Both the position numbers and the translations under genes were made by a program. Positions 8,468 through 18,172 of a stretch of 64,000 nucleotides of DNA are shown here, in pieces. The notes below the pieces were generated by a model, which was not told the origin of the DNA, made no database searches, and saw only the letters and a program-made list of their open reading frames with translations. Each line of letters starts with the position of its first letter. Positions within the stretch are counted from its first letter, which is position 1. This DNA is from Sphingomonas palmae (lineage in GTDB: Bacteria > Pseudomonadota > Alphaproteobacteria > Sphingomonadales > Sphingomonadaceae). The stretch covers positions 372,001 through 436,000 of the forward strand of contig NZ_FNZZ01000002.1 of NCBI RefSeq assembly GCF_900109565.1, given 5' to 3'.

Positions 8468-11228
8468 GCGCGCTATCATCGGAGCGGCCGGACTCGCCGC
8501 GCTGAAACAGGCGAGCGACGCCGAGCAGGGCGGCAAGCAGTGCGACGCGCCGCGGGGCAGTGGCTGGCGCCCTGGCGCGCGCTGGGCTCGCAGCGATGCG
8601 GCCGCAGACGTGCGCCCCTTCGACCGCCCGCTCGCCGGCAAGGACGAGCGCGCGGGCGGCGGCTCGGCCTGCTGGGCGGGCGAGACGCGCGCCGACGTCG
8701 AGCAGCGCATCGCGCGGATGCAATCGCACCAGCGTCCGCCGATGCGCGAAATGGGTCGCCGCAGCGAGGCGGCGGAACACGCGTTCAAGCGGCTGCCCGG
8801 CGACGATGGCGGCAAGTCGAGCGGCTGGCCCGAACCGGGCTTTGCAGGGGTGCCGGGTGCCCGTGGCGGGATGGTCGCGATCCGCTTCGGCGGCGAGGGC
8901 GTGCGCCCGACCTCGATCCAGCGGCGACGCGATCCTGTCGTGCGGACGGAGCCCCTGCCCTCAACTTCTGCTTCGCCCGACGCAGGTGCGGTCACCGCGG
9001 TAGCGCGCGATGGCGGGCGGGTCAGTCACGCCGCCGGATCGATCGCTGCGCCGACCGGACCGGCACCGATGTGCCGCAGCGTCGACCTTCACGACCGCAC
9101 AGCGACGCGCGAGACGCCGTTGCCGCGCGTGACAGGTGACCGGACACCGCGCGTCGATCCGGGCGGGCCGCTGCCGGCACTTCACGGCCGGTCGGATGCC
9201 GGCGTGCGTTCGGCAGCGACGATCGTTGGACGCGCCGACTATCCCGATATCAGCGCATCAACACGCCACGCCGCGTCGCGCCGTGATCCGCTCGCGATTG
9301 CGTCGCCGGGTATTACGACCGATCCCTCACTCCCGGCCCTGCGGCTCGTCGGAGTGGCCGGCGCCATAGAGTCAGCCGCATCGATCGGAGCGACGACGAG
9401 CGACGCCGAGCCGGCGCGCGTGCGACGCAGTGAGAGGCCGGCGATCGTGCCGCACGCGCTTCGCCCCGCGGTGAGCACGATCCGCTACCCCGGCGATGGC
9501 CCGCACCCCGACAAGCCGAGCGGCGGAAAGGGCATCGGCGAGCGTCGCGTGACGAACGGCCGCGTCGGCTCGAACGACGCGGGCGCGAGTGTGCTGCCGG
9601 TCGCGCCGTTCTTCGACACCGGGCGCAGCACCGCGGGCACGGTGGCGCGGGTCTGCCCGCCGGACACGCCCACACATCCTCATGCAATGCCGCCACACCT
9701 GTCGGTGCACGCGCCGCTGGTCACCGTCCACAAGGTCGGCAGCCGGGTCGAGGTCGCCGCCGCCTGCCCCGCCGCGCGGATGCTGGGGATCGAGTGCGGC
9801 ATGGCGCTGACGCAGGTGCGCGCGGCGACCCCCGACGTGGCGGTACGCGACGCCGACGCGGTTGGCGACCGCGCCGCGCTCGACCGGCTCGCGACTGCGC
9901 TGGCGCGGCGCTGGTCGCCGGGCGTGTCGGTGTCGGATGCGCCACCCGACACTATCTCGGGCGAGGCCGGACTGTTCATCGACCTGACCGGAGTCGCGCA
10001 CCTGCACGGCGGCGAGGTGCCGATGGCACGTCGGATCGTGCGATTGCTCGCGCGGCTGGGCTATGACGCGCGCGTCGGCATTGCCGATACGCCCGCCGCC
10101 GCCTGGGCGCTGGCACGGTTCGACGCCGCCCCGGTTACCGCGCTGCCGCCCGCGCACGGATTGTCGCCGTTCGCCGGTTATCCGGTCACCGCGCTCCGGC
10201 TCGATCCGGCCGCGGCGGAGCTGATGCGGCGACTGGGGATCGACCGCGTGGGTCAGCTCGCCCAAATGCCGCGCGCGCCGCTCGTGCGCCGCTTCGGCCG
10301 CGCGGTCGCGACCCGGCTCGACCAGCTGATCGGCGCGGTGGCGGAACCGGTCGTTCCGGTCGTGCCGCGCGATCCCGCGATGGTAGAGCAGCGTCTGGCC
10401 GAGCCGATCCTGACTGCCGAGCCGATCGCCTATTGGATCGCGCAGCTGAGCGGGCAGCTGGCGCAGGCGCTCGCCGAGCAGGGGCGCGGCGCGCGCGCGC
10501 TAGTGCTCGCGCTCACCCGCGTCGACGGCGAGGTGCAGGCAATCCGCGTCGGCTTTGCGCGCGCGACGCGCGATCCGCAGCACATGGTGCGGTTGCTGGC
10601 ACGACGCATCGAGTTGATCGATCCGGGTTTCGGGATCGAGGTGGTGGCGCTCCACGTCACCCGCGACGAGGCGCTCGGCCCCGAGGCGCTGGCAGGCGAC
10701 CTGGAGGAGCAGGTGCCCGATCTCGCCGCACTGGTCGACGCGATCGTCAACCGCATCGGTGCCGCGCATTTGTGGCGCACCCGCGCGGTCGAGAGTGACG
10801 TGCCCGAACGCTCGGTCGCGCCCGCCGCGCCGCTCGACCACGCGGTGGAGGCCGGCGCGCGGCTGTTGCGCGACGACGTGCGCCACCTCGACACGCGCGG
10901 CGCGGCGCATCCGTGGCACCCGCGCTGGCCGCGCCCGACGCGGCTGCTGCGCCGGCCCGAGCCGATCGACCATGTCATGGCCGAACTGCCCGATTCCTAC
11001 CCCAGGCGCTTTCGCTGGCGCGGGCAGATGCACCAGGTCGTGCGCGGCGACGGACCGGAACGGATCGCGGGCGAATGGTGGCGCCGCACTGCCGAGCGCC
11101 AGGCGGTGCGCGATTATTTTCAGGTCGAGGACGAGGCGGGCCAGCGTTTCTGGCTGTTCCGCCGCGGCGACGGCCAGCGCCCCGAAACCGGCGACATGAC
11201 GTGGCATTTGCATGGCACGTTCGGGTAA
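8382..11228 (+). CDS. imuB: ImuB, catalytically altered Y-family polymerase with very large insertion
   Basis: ImuB is a Y-family polymerase relative that lacks normal catalysis and links DnaE2 to the sliding clamp in SOS mutagenesis. The N-terminus (MKRVASLYLPNWSIDRIRRAER) and the part from residue 444 on (APLVTVHKVGSRVEVAAACP, then GLFIDLTGVAHLHGGE) are typical. The C-terminus carries a DUF6504-like domain (RRFRWRGQMHQVVRG to MTWHLHGTFG). Between them, about residues 26-443, is a low-complexity Arg/Pro/Ala/Gly-rich stretch that makes the protein 948 residues instead of about 500-550. It stays in frame for over 1.2 kb with no stop, so it is probably translated. The start is the ATG at 8382 inside the end of imuA. 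Confidence 0.85.
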   Translation: MKRVASLYLPNWSIDRIRRAERQHTPPPERAIIGAAGLAALKQASDAEQGGKQCDAPRGSGWRPGARWARSDAAADVRPFDRPLAGKDERAGGGSACWAGETRADVEQRIARMQSHQRPPMREMGRRSEAAEHAFKRLPGDDGGKSSGWPEPGFAGVPGARGGMVAIRFGGEGVRPTSIQRRRDPVVRTEPLPSTSASPDAGAVTAVARDGGRVSHAAGSIAAPTGPAPMCRSVDLHDRTATRETPLPRVTGDRTPRVDPGGPLPALHGRSDAGVRSAATIVGRADYPDISASTRHAASRRDPLAIASPGITTDPSLPALRLVGVAGAIESAASIGATTSDAEPARVRRSERPAIVPHALRPAVSTIRYPGDGPHPDKPSGGKGIGERRVTNGRVGSNDAGASVLPVAPFFDTGRSTAGTVARVCPPDTPTHPHAMPPHLSVHAPLVTVHKVGSRVEVAAACPAARMLGIECGMALTQVRAATPDVAVRDADAVGDRAALDRLATALARRWSPGVSVSDAPPDTISGEAGLFIDLTGVAHLHGGEVPMARRIVRLLARLGYDARVGIADTPAAAWALARFDAAPVTALPPAHGLSPFAGYPVTALRLDPAAAELMRRLGIDRVGQLAQMPRAPLVRRFGRAVATRLDQLIGAVAEPVVPVVPRDPAMVEQRLAEPILTAEPIAYWIAQLSGQLAQALAEQGRGARALVLALTRVDGEVQAIRVGFARATRDPQHMVRLLARRIELIDPGFGIEVVALHVTRDEALGPEALAGDLEEQVPDLAALVDAIVNRIGAAHLWRTRAVESDVPERSVAPAAPLDHAVEAGARLLRDDVRHLDTRGAAHPWHPRWPRPTRLLRRPEPIDHVMAELPDSYPRRFRWRGQMHQVVRGDGPERIAGEWWRRTAERQAVRDYFQVEDEAGQRFWLFRRGDGQRPETGDMTWHLHGTFG

Positions 11229-11330
11229 GATCGCGCGACCGGCTGCGCGTGGCCAGCAGCGTGCCCACGCCCGTGCCCGCGTGCAGGTCCGGGCGTGGGC
11301 ACGCACGAACCGCGACCAAGGCCGCCGCGC

Positions 11331-14300
11331 ATGACCTACAGCGAGCTGCAGGTGACGACGCATTTCTCGTTCCTGCGAGGTGCCTCGTCGTGCGAGCAAT
11401 TGTTCGCCACCGCCGCGGCGATGGGGATGCCCGCGCTCGGGGTCACCGACCGCAACTCGGTCGCGGGCGTGGTGCGTGCGCTCTACGCCGCGGACGAGGT
11501 GCGCAAGGATACCGGGCTGGTGATCCGCTCGATCCCTGGTTGCCGGCTCGATCTCGTCTCGGGCGACTCGCTGCTGGTGTGGCCCGAGGATCGCGCCGCA
11601 TGGTCGCGGCTGACCACCTTGCTGACCAGTGGCAAGGCGCGGGCCGATCGCCGCCGCGGCGAGAAGGGACAGTGTTTCCTGCACTGGGAAGATGTCGCCG
11701 CGCATCACGAGGGACTGGTTGCGGCGCTGGTGTCGGGCGTCGACCTGCCGGACGAAACCGCACTGCGCTGGATGGCGGACCTGTTCCCCGACCGCGGTCA
11801 CGTCTGCCTGACGCACTGGCACCGGCCCGGTGAGGCCGCTCGACTGGACGCCACTGCCGCGCTCGCCCGGCATTACGGCCTGTCGCCGCTCGCAACCGGA
11901 GACACGCTGTACCACGCGCCCGACCGTCGCATGTTGCAGGACGTTGTCAGCGCGATCCGCGAAAAGTGCACGATCGATCAGCTCGGACTGCGGCGTGAGC
12001 TGCATGCCGATCGCCACCTGCATCCGCCGTCCGAGATGGCGCGGTTGTTCCGTCATCATCCAGACGCGCTGGCGGCCGTCGAGGCAGTGGTGGAGCGCTG
12101 CACCTTCTCCCTGCGCGAGCTCAAATACCAATATCCCGAAGAACGCGTGATGACCGCGCACAGCCCGCAAAAGGCGCTGGAGAAGATGGCGTGGCGCGCA
12201 CTCAACATGCGTCACGATCATCGTCCCCCGGGTGCGTACCGGGCGTTGCTGCGCAAGGAATTGAAGCTGGTGCGCAAGCTGGAATACGCGCCCTATTTCC
12301 TGACCGTTCACTCGATCGTGCAGTTCGCACGCAGCCAGCGCATCCTGTGCCAGGGACGCGGGTCGGCCGCCAATTCGGTGATCTGCTTCGTGCTCGGCAT
12401 CACCTCGATCGATCCGATCAAGCACCAATTGTTGTTCGAGCGCTTCATTTCGGAGGATCGCCAAGAACCACCCGATATCGACATCGATTTCGAACACGAA
12501 CGGCGCGAGGACGTGATCCAGTGGATCTACAAGACCTACGGTCTCGACCATGCCGCACTGACCGCGGTGGTCAGCCGCTTTCGCACGCGCGGTGCGATCC
12601 GGGAGGTCGGCAAGGCGCTGGGGCTGCCGGAGGACATGACCGCCGCGCTGGCGGGGCAGGTATGGGGTTGGTCGAGCGAGGGTGTGCCGACCGAACACGT
12701 CGAGGCGCTCAATCTGGACGCGGGCGAGCCGCGACTGGCGCTCGCGCTCGAGCTGGCACGCGAACTGATCGGAACGCCGCGGCATCTGTCGCAGCATCCC
12801 GGCGGATTTGTGCTGACGCGCGATCCGATCCACCAGCTCGTACCCGTGGAGCCTGCCGCGATGGTCGATCGCCAGGTGGTCGAGTGGGATAAGCTCGACA
12901 TCGAGGAACTGGGCCTGATGAAGGTCGACATCCTGGGGCTGGGCATGCTCGGCTGCATGCGTCGTGCGTTCAACCTTCTGGTCGAACACAAGGGCATCGC
13001 ACTGACGCTCGACCATGCGGACCTGCAGGACGACGACGAGGCAACGTTCGACATGATCTGCGACGCGGACACACTGGGCGTGTTCCAGATCGAGAGCCGC
13101 GCGCAGATGAGCATGTTGCCGCGCATGCGACCGCGCGAATTCTACGACATCGCGATCCAGGTCGCGATCGTGCGCCCTGGCCCGATCCAGGGCGACATGG
13201 TCCATCCCTATCTGAAGCGTCGCGACCTGAGCAAGGAACAGCGCGCACGGATCGATTATCCCAGCCCGGCTCTCAAGGCGGTGCTCGCCAAGACATTGGG
13301 CGTGCCGTTGTTTCAGGAACAGGCGATGCAGGTCGCGATCATCGGCGCAGGCTTCACGCCGGGTGAGGCCGACCAGCTGCGCCGCGCGATGGCGACGTTC
13401 AAGATGACGGGCGGGGTCGGCCCATTCCGCGAACGGTTGATCGCAGGGATGCGTCGCAACGGCATTTCACAGGCCTTCGCCGAGCGGCTGGTCAAGCAGA
13501 TCGAGGGGTTCGGCAGCTACGGCTTTCCCGAGAGCCACGCGGCGAGCTTCGCCAAGATCGCCTACGCCTCGTCGTGGATGAAATGCCACCACCCCGACGT
13601 GTTCTGCGCCGCGCTGCTCAACGCGCAGCCGATGGGCTTCTACGCCCCCGCGCAGATCGTGCGCGACGCGCGCGAACACGGCGTCGTCATCCGTCCGGTC
13701 TGCGTGATGGAGAGCGAGTGGGACACGAGCCTGGGTGACGCGCCGCCGCATGAGGCGCCCTCCCCGCCGCCGAGACGTTTCACGCAGACGCGCGGGCTTC
13801 TGCCGCTCCGGCTCGGCTTGCGCATCGTCCACGGACTGTCGGGCGAGGACGCGGGACGCATTCTGGCGGCGCGCGCCGAGCGTGCGTTCCGCTCGGTCGA
13901 GGATCTGTGGCGGCGATCCGGCGTGCCGCTCGCCTCGCTGGAAAAGCTTGCCAAGGCGGACGCGTTCGCCGGGCTCGGGCTCGACCGGCGGCAGGCGTTA
14001 TGGGCGATCCGCGGGCTGGGCGAGAAACCGCTGCCGCTGTTCGCCGGGATCGAGACGCCCGAGGCATCGGTCACACTCACCCGGCTGACGCAGGGGCGCG
14101 AGGTGGTGGAGGATTACCGCGCGACGCAATTGTCGCTGCGCGCGCATCCGCTGCGTTTCCTGCGCGGGCTGCTCAGCGAACGTGGCATGGTGCCGTGCGA
14201 GGCGCTGGAACACCGCGACGGCAAATGGGTCGAGGTCGCGGGCATCATCCTGGTGCGGCAGCGTCCCGGAAGCGCGAAGGGCGTGCTGTTCCTGACGATC

Positions 14301-14642
14301 GAGGACGAGACCGGGGTCGCGAACGGCATCCTGTGGCCCGACCGGTTCGAGGCGCAGCGCCGCACCGTTATGTCCTCGGCGATGGTGAGCTTGCGCGGGC
14401 GCGTGCAGAAGGAGGGTAAGGTAACGCACGTGATCGTCGACCGCGTGACCGACCTGACGGCGATGCTGCGCACGGTCGGCGAGATCGACCTGCCGCGCTT
14501 CACCTCACCCGGCGACGGCGCAACCAACGGCGGAACACCCGACGCGCGCGACCCGAAATGGCGCCCGCAGATCCGCTCCGACTATCATTTCCGCGACTCA
14601 CCGGAGCCGGTGATCCCGATCAAAAGCCACGATTTTCACTGA
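11331..14642 (+). CDS. dnaE2: Error-prone DNA polymerase DnaE2
   Basis: C-family polymerase used for mutagenic translesion synthesis with ImuA and ImuB. The 1103-residue protein begins with a PHP domain (THFSFLRGASSCEQL, ALGVTDRNSVAG), carries the polymerase active site PDIDIDF at residues 381-387 (Asp382 and Asp384 catalytic) and GRGSAANS in the palm, and ends with an OB-fold segment (VEVAGIILVRQRPGSAKG to VSLRGRVQKEGKVTHVIV). The length matches DnaE2 (about 1050-1100) and is shorter than replicative DnaE1. The ATG at 11331 was chosen over an upstream GTG at 11295 because it matches the family N-terminus. Third gene of the SOS cassette. Confidence 0.93.
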   Translation: MTYSELQVTTHFSFLRGASSCEQLFATAAAMGMPALGVTDRNSVAGVVRALYAADEVRKDTGLVIRSIPGCRLDLVSGDSLLVWPEDRAAWSRLTTLLTSGKARADRRRGEKGQCFLHWEDVAAHHEGLVAALVSGVDLPDETALRWMADLFPDRGHVCLTHWHRPGEAARLDATAALARHYGLSPLATGDTLYHAPDRRMLQDVVSAIREKCTIDQLGLRRELHADRHLHPPSEMARLFRHHPDALAAVEAVVERCTFSLRELKYQYPEERVMTAHSPQKALEKMAWRALNMRHDHRPPGAYRALLRKELKLVRKLEYAPYFLTVHSIVQFARSQRILCQGRGSAANSVICFVLGITSIDPIKHQLLFERFISEDRQEPPDIDIDFEHERREDVIQWIYKTYGLDHAALTAVVSRFRTRGAIREVGKALGLPEDMTAALAGQVWGWSSEGVPTEHVEALNLDAGEPRLALALELARELIGTPRHLSQHPGGFVLTRDPIHQLVPVEPAAMVDRQVVEWDKLDIEELGLMKVDILGLGMLGCMRRAFNLLVEHKGIALTLDHADLQDDDEATFDMICDADTLGVFQIESRAQMSMLPRMRPREFYDIAIQVAIVRPGPIQGDMVHPYLKRRDLSKEQRARIDYPSPALKAVLAKTLGVPLFQEQAMQVAIIGAGFTPGEADQLRRAMATFKMTGGVGPFRERLIAGMRRNGISQAFAERLVKQIEGFGSYGFPESHAASFAKIAYASSWMKCHHPDVFCAALLNAQPMGFYAPAQIVRDAREHGVVIRPVCVMESEWDTSLGDAPPHEAPSPPPRRFTQTRGLLPLRLGLRIVHGLSGEDAGRILAARAERAFRSVEDLWRRSGVPLASLEKLAKADAFAGLGLDRRQALWAIRGLGEKPLPLFAGIETPEASVTLTRLTQGREVVEDYRATQLSLRAHPLRFLRGLLSERGMVPCEALEHRDGKWVEVAGIILVRQRPGSAKGVLFLTIEDETGVANGILWPDRFEAQRRTVMSSAMVSLRGRVQKEGKVTHVIVDRVTDLTAMLRTVGEIDLPRFTSPGDGATNGGTPDARDPKWRPQIRSDYHFRDSPEPVIPIKSHDFH

Positions 14643-14682
14643 GCGTGCCGCTTACGGATGGCAGGCGTGCGGCTGCCCGGCT

Positions 14683-17190
14683 ATGCAAGCGGCGAACCGC
14701 TACCCGCCACGCGAGCCCATGACCCCCGATCAGACGCCGACCAACCCCTTGCCGCGCGCGCTGCGTTTCCTGGCGGGCGGCGGTGCGGCGACCGCGCTGA
14801 TCCTGGCGCGCGACTGGAGCGAGCATCCGCTGGGCCCGCCCGAGCATTGGCCGACCTCGCTTAAGACCGCGCTCAGCCTGATCCTCAATTCGCCCGAATC
14901 GATGATCCTGTGCTGGGACCGGGACGACCTGTTCTTCTTTTTCAACGAAACCTATTTTCCGCTGCTCGGCCCCCGGCTCGACTGGGCGATGGGCGCGCGG
15001 TTCGACCAGGTCTGGGCCGACGCGCTCGACCAGGCGATGCCGATCGTGCGCGACGCATTCGACGGGCGCAGCCAGCGCTTCACCGACTTGCCGTGGAAAC
15101 TCGACACCGATCGTGGCGCGGCCGATACGTGGTGGACCTTCTCCTACTCGCGCGTGCTCGACGACGCGGGCGAGATCGCCGGACTGTTCATCTTCACCAA
15201 CGAGACGACGACGCGCGTGCTCGCCGACGCCGCTTTGCGCGAGAGCGAGGAGCGCCTGCGGCTGGTGATCGAGAGCGCGACCGACCACGTCATCTTCACG
15301 ACCGATCCCGGCGGCGTCATCACAAGCTGGTCGGCGGGTGCGCAGGCGGTGCTCGGTTGGACCCCGGCGGAGGCGATCGGGCAGCCCATGTCGATGATCT
15401 TCACACCCGAGGACCGCGCCGCCGGTGCCGACGTGCGCGAACTGATCGGCGCGGCGCGCGACGGCGGCGCCGCCGACGAGCGCTGGCAGGTACGGCGAGA
15501 CGGGTCGCGCGTGTACCTGAACGGCTCGGTTCACCCGCTGCCCGCCGACGCGCAGGGCAAGGAGCGCGGCTTCATCAAGATCGCGCGCGACGAAACGCAG
15601 CGGCGCGCGGCGCGCAAGCAACTGGAAGAACTCGCCCAGACGCTCGAACGGCAGGTGGCGGAGCGGACCGCCGACCGCAACCGGCTGTGGCAATTGTCGA
15701 GCGACCTGATGCTGGTCGCGCGCGTCGACGGCACGATCGAGGCGGTAAATCCGGCGTGGACGCGCGTGCTCGGCTGGTCGGAAGCCGATCTGCTGGGGCA
15801 AAACTTTCTGCCGCTGACGCATCCCGACGACCTGGAGCGGACCGCGGCAGCGGCCGCCGGGATCGGCGCGGGCGAGGCCTATACCCGGTTTGAGAACCGC
15901 TACCGCCACAAGGACGGCAGTTACCGCACCATCGTCTGGGCGGCGGGTCCGGGCGACGGCCTGATCATCGCGGTCGGGCGCGACGCGACCGAGGAGCGCG
16001 CGCAGGCACAGGCACTCGCCGCGACCGAGGGCCAGCTGCGTCAGGCACAGAAGATGGAGGCGGTCGGGCAGCTGACCGGCGGGCTGGCGCACGATTTCAA
16101 CAACCTGCTGACCGCGGTAAACGGCGGGCTCGAACTGCTCGAACATCGCATCAACGCCGGTCAGTACGACAAGCTCGACCGCTACATGACGATGGCGCGG
16201 ACGGGCGCGCAGCGCGCGGCGGCACTGACGCAGCGGCTGCTCGCCTTCTCGCGGCGTCAGACGCTGGCGCCGACCGCGACCGACACGGGCGTGCTAGTGG
16301 CAGGGATGATCGACATCATCGACCGGACGCTCGGCCCCGAGATCGAGCTGAGCGTCGAGACCGGGCGCGAGCTGTGGCCGGTGCTGGTCGACGCGCCGCA
16401 GCTGGAGAATGCGCTGCTCAACCTGTGTATCAACGCGCGCGACGCGATGCCCGACGGCGGGCGGCTGGCGATCGCGACGGAGAATGTCGTCGTCGCGGCG
16501 GGAACGCCCGGGCACGACCTGCCCGCGGGTGAGTATGTCGCGCTGCACGTGACCGATACCGGCACCGGCATGTCGTCCGAGGTGATCGAGCGCGTGTTCG
16601 ATCCCTTTTTCACCACCAAGCCGATCGGCGAGGGCACAGGCCTTGGCCTGTCGATGATCTACGGTTTCGTGCGTCAGTCGGGCGGACAGGTGCAGGTCAG
16701 GTCGGTGGTCGACGAGGGCACGACGATGTCGCTGTTCCTGCCGCGGCTGGTCGGGCCGCAAGCGACCCACGCCCTGCCCTCCTCACCCATGCCGCGCGCG
16801 GACGAGGCTACCCTTGAGGAAGCTGGCCGCACGATCCTGCTGGTCGAGGACGAGGTCGCGATCCGCGATCTGGTGAGCGACGTGCTGATCGATGCCGGAT
16901 ACCGCGTGGTGACCGCGCCCAATGGGCCGCGCGGCGTCGCGATCCTCCAGACCGCGGCATCGATCGACCTGCTGATCACCGACGTCGGCCTGCCCGGCGG
17001 ATTGAACGGTCGGCAGGTCGCGGACGCGGGACGCAGCGTCCGACCGTCGCTGCGCGTGCTGTTCGTCACCGGCTACGCCGCCAATGCCGCGGTCGGCGCG
17101 GGGCAGCTCGAGCACGGCATGACCGTCATGACCAAGCCGTTCGACACGCAACAGCTGAAGCGTCGGGTGGCGGAGATGCTCGCTGATTGA
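14683..17190 (+). CDS. PAS-containing hybrid histidine kinase with receiver domain
   Basis: Soluble hybrid two-component protein of 835 residues. An N-terminal PAS/GAF-like region (LGPPEHWPTSLKTALSLIL ... ILCWDRDDLFFFFNETY) is followed by two PAS domains (about residues 190-310 and 340-440). The phosphoacceptor His470 lies in GGLAHDFNNLLTAVNGG. The ATPase domain has NLCINARDAMPDGG and GTGLGLSMIYGFVRQSGG, and the C-terminal receiver has Asp767 in LLITDVGLPGG. No transmembrane segment is evident, so the signal is probably cytoplasmic. A second start at 14719 (MTPDQTP) is equally plausible. The target is unknown; no partner regulator adjoins it. Confidence 0.9.
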   Translation: MQAANRYPPREPMTPDQTPTNPLPRALRFLAGGGAATALILARDWSEHPLGPPEHWPTSLKTALSLILNSPESMILCWDRDDLFFFFNETYFPLLGPRLDWAMGARFDQVWADALDQAMPIVRDAFDGRSQRFTDLPWKLDTDRGAADTWWTFSYSRVLDDAGEIAGLFIFTNETTTRVLADAALRESEERLRLVIESATDHVIFTTDPGGVITSWSAGAQAVLGWTPAEAIGQPMSMIFTPEDRAAGADVRELIGAARDGGAADERWQVRRDGSRVYLNGSVHPLPADAQGKERGFIKIARDETQRRAARKQLEELAQTLERQVAERTADRNRLWQLSSDLMLVARVDGTIEAVNPAWTRVLGWSEADLLGQNFLPLTHPDDLERTAAAAAGIGAGEAYTRFENRYRHKDGSYRTIVWAAGPGDGLIIAVGRDATEERAQAQALAATEGQLRQAQKMEAVGQLTGGLAHDFNNLLTAVNGGLELLEHRINAGQYDKLDRYMTMARTGAQRAAALTQRLLAFSRRQTLAPTATDTGVLVAGMIDIIDRTLGPEIELSVETGRELWPVLVDAPQLENALLNLCINARDAMPDGGRLAIATENVVVAAGTPGHDLPAGEYVALHVTDTGTGMSSEVIERVFDPFFTTKPIGEGTGLGLSMIYGFVRQSGGQVQVRSVVDEGTTMSLFLPRLVGPQATHALPSSPMPRADEATLEEAGRTILLVEDEVAIRDLVSDVLIDAGYRVVTAPNGPRGVAILQTAASIDLLITDVGLPGGLNGRQVADAGRSVRPSLRVLFVTGYAANAAVGAGQLEHGMTVMTKPFDTQQLKRRVAEMLAD

Positions 17191-17246
17191 GCGCACGGCA
17201 CCGGTGCCGTCGGACCCGTCCGGCTGGACTCTCGCGCCGTTTCAAT

Positions 17247-17252
17247 TATATA
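17247..17252 (+). promoter_or_regulatory. Candidate -10 box and TetR operator before the tetR-like gene
   Basis: TATATA at 17247-17252 lies 16 bases after TGGACT (17225-17230), just before the TetR-family start at 17262. The overlapping TATACC recurs in the promoter at 17979-17984 downstream of the same gene, which would fit autoregulation by the TetR protein. Confidence 0.35.
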
Positions 17253-17261
17253 CCAAGCGTT

Positions 17262-17897
17262 ATGGAAACTGCCGTCACCGATGCTCCTGCCACGACGCCG
17301 TGCGCCGCACCCAAGGGGCGCCCGCGCGAGTTCTGCGTCGACGCCGCGCTGACGGCCGCGCTCGGCGTGTTCTGGTCGAAGGGGTACGAGGGCGCGACGA
17401 TGGCCGACCTCACCCAGGCGATGGGGATCACCAAGCCCAGCATCTACGCCGCGTTCGGCAACAAGGAGTCGCTGTTTCACAAGGCGCTCGACCTCTACGA
17501 GGCGGAGAAGCTCGCCTATACGCGCGAGGCGTTGAAGCAGCCGACCGCGCGCGCAGTGGCCGAGCATCTGATGCGTGGCGCGATCGACGCGCAGGCGAAC
17601 GACTGCGGGCCGAGCGGCTGCCTCCGCGTCATTACCTCCAGCGCGTGCGGCGCCGAAGGAGAGTCGATCAAGGCCGACGTGATGAAGCGGCGTGCCTCGT
17701 CGCAGGCGGCGCTGGTGGAACGGTTTCGCACCGCGCAGACCGATGGCGACCTGCCCGCGCATTTCGAGCCCGAGGCGCTAACCGCCTATATCTACGCGCT
17801 GGTGCAGGGCATGGCAGTGCAGGCGGGATCGGGCGCGACCCGCGCCGACCTGGAGCGCGTGGTCGACACCAGCCTGGCGATGTGGCCGACGCGCTGA
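17262..17897 (+). CDS. TetR/AcrR-family transcriptional regulator
   Basis: One-component DNA-binding repressor of 211 residues. After a short leader the N-terminal helix-turn-helix reads ALTAALGVFWSKGYEGATMADLTQAMGITKPSIYAAFGNKESLF, the classic TetR pattern; the C-terminal ligand-binding and dimerisation part contains two Cys (NDCGPSGCLRV). The ATG at 17262 was preferred to an upstream GTG because it sits right behind the promoter and directly before the conserved region. TetR repressors usually control an adjacent efflux or catabolic gene, but none is seen; the only nearby candidate is the possible ATT-start gene at 18173 behind the 17956 promoter. Confidence 0.88.
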   Translation: METAVTDAPATTPCAAPKGRPREFCVDAALTAALGVFWSKGYEGATMADLTQAMGITKPSIYAAFGNKESLFHKALDLYEAEKLAYTREALKQPTARAVAEHLMRGAIDAQANDCGPSGCLRVITSSACGAEGESIKADVMKRRASSQAALVERFRTAQTDGDLPAHFEPEALTAYIYALVQGMAVQAGSGATRADLERVVDTSLAMWPTR

Positions 17898-17955
17898 CCG
17901 TACGCGCCGCAGCTATCCAGCCGATAATTATTTTACCGCCCGGTACACAAAGCCG

Positions 17956-17984
17956 TTGACCTGAGCCGCAGCCCTTTCTATACC
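17956..17984 (+). promoter_or_regulatory. Strong sigma70-type promoter downstream of the TetR gene
   Basis: TTGACC (17956-17961) and TATACC (17979-17984) are spaced by 17 bases. TATACCGCTAAGTA then faces an imperfectly related GGTAGCTTACC at about 17999-18009, an operator-like arrangement. The region from 17898 to 18172 holds no other gene that I can support. Confidence 0.5.
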
Positions 17985-18172
17985 GCTAAGTACAGAAACG
18001 GTAGCTTACCTGATCGGGGCGGCCACCACCCACCTGCGACCGGCCCCACGCCGATCGTCATCAACGCCGACGCGCGGTCCATTTCGGTGAGCCGCGTCAA
18101 TACAACGAACCCGGACATGGTCCCGACCATGATCGCGGTCCCGCGTGCGCGCACGCAGCAGGGAGAATTGTC

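Noticed and set aside
8457..9713. A separate gene inserted inside imuB in another frame
   Set aside because: I looked in the other frames for a recognisable domain and found none; the in-frame reading is continuous with both ends of ImuB.
10500..13205. 901-codon minus-strand open frame across imuB and dnaE2
   Set aside because: It spans two real plus-strand genes and their junction and has only His/Arg/Ala-rich filler.
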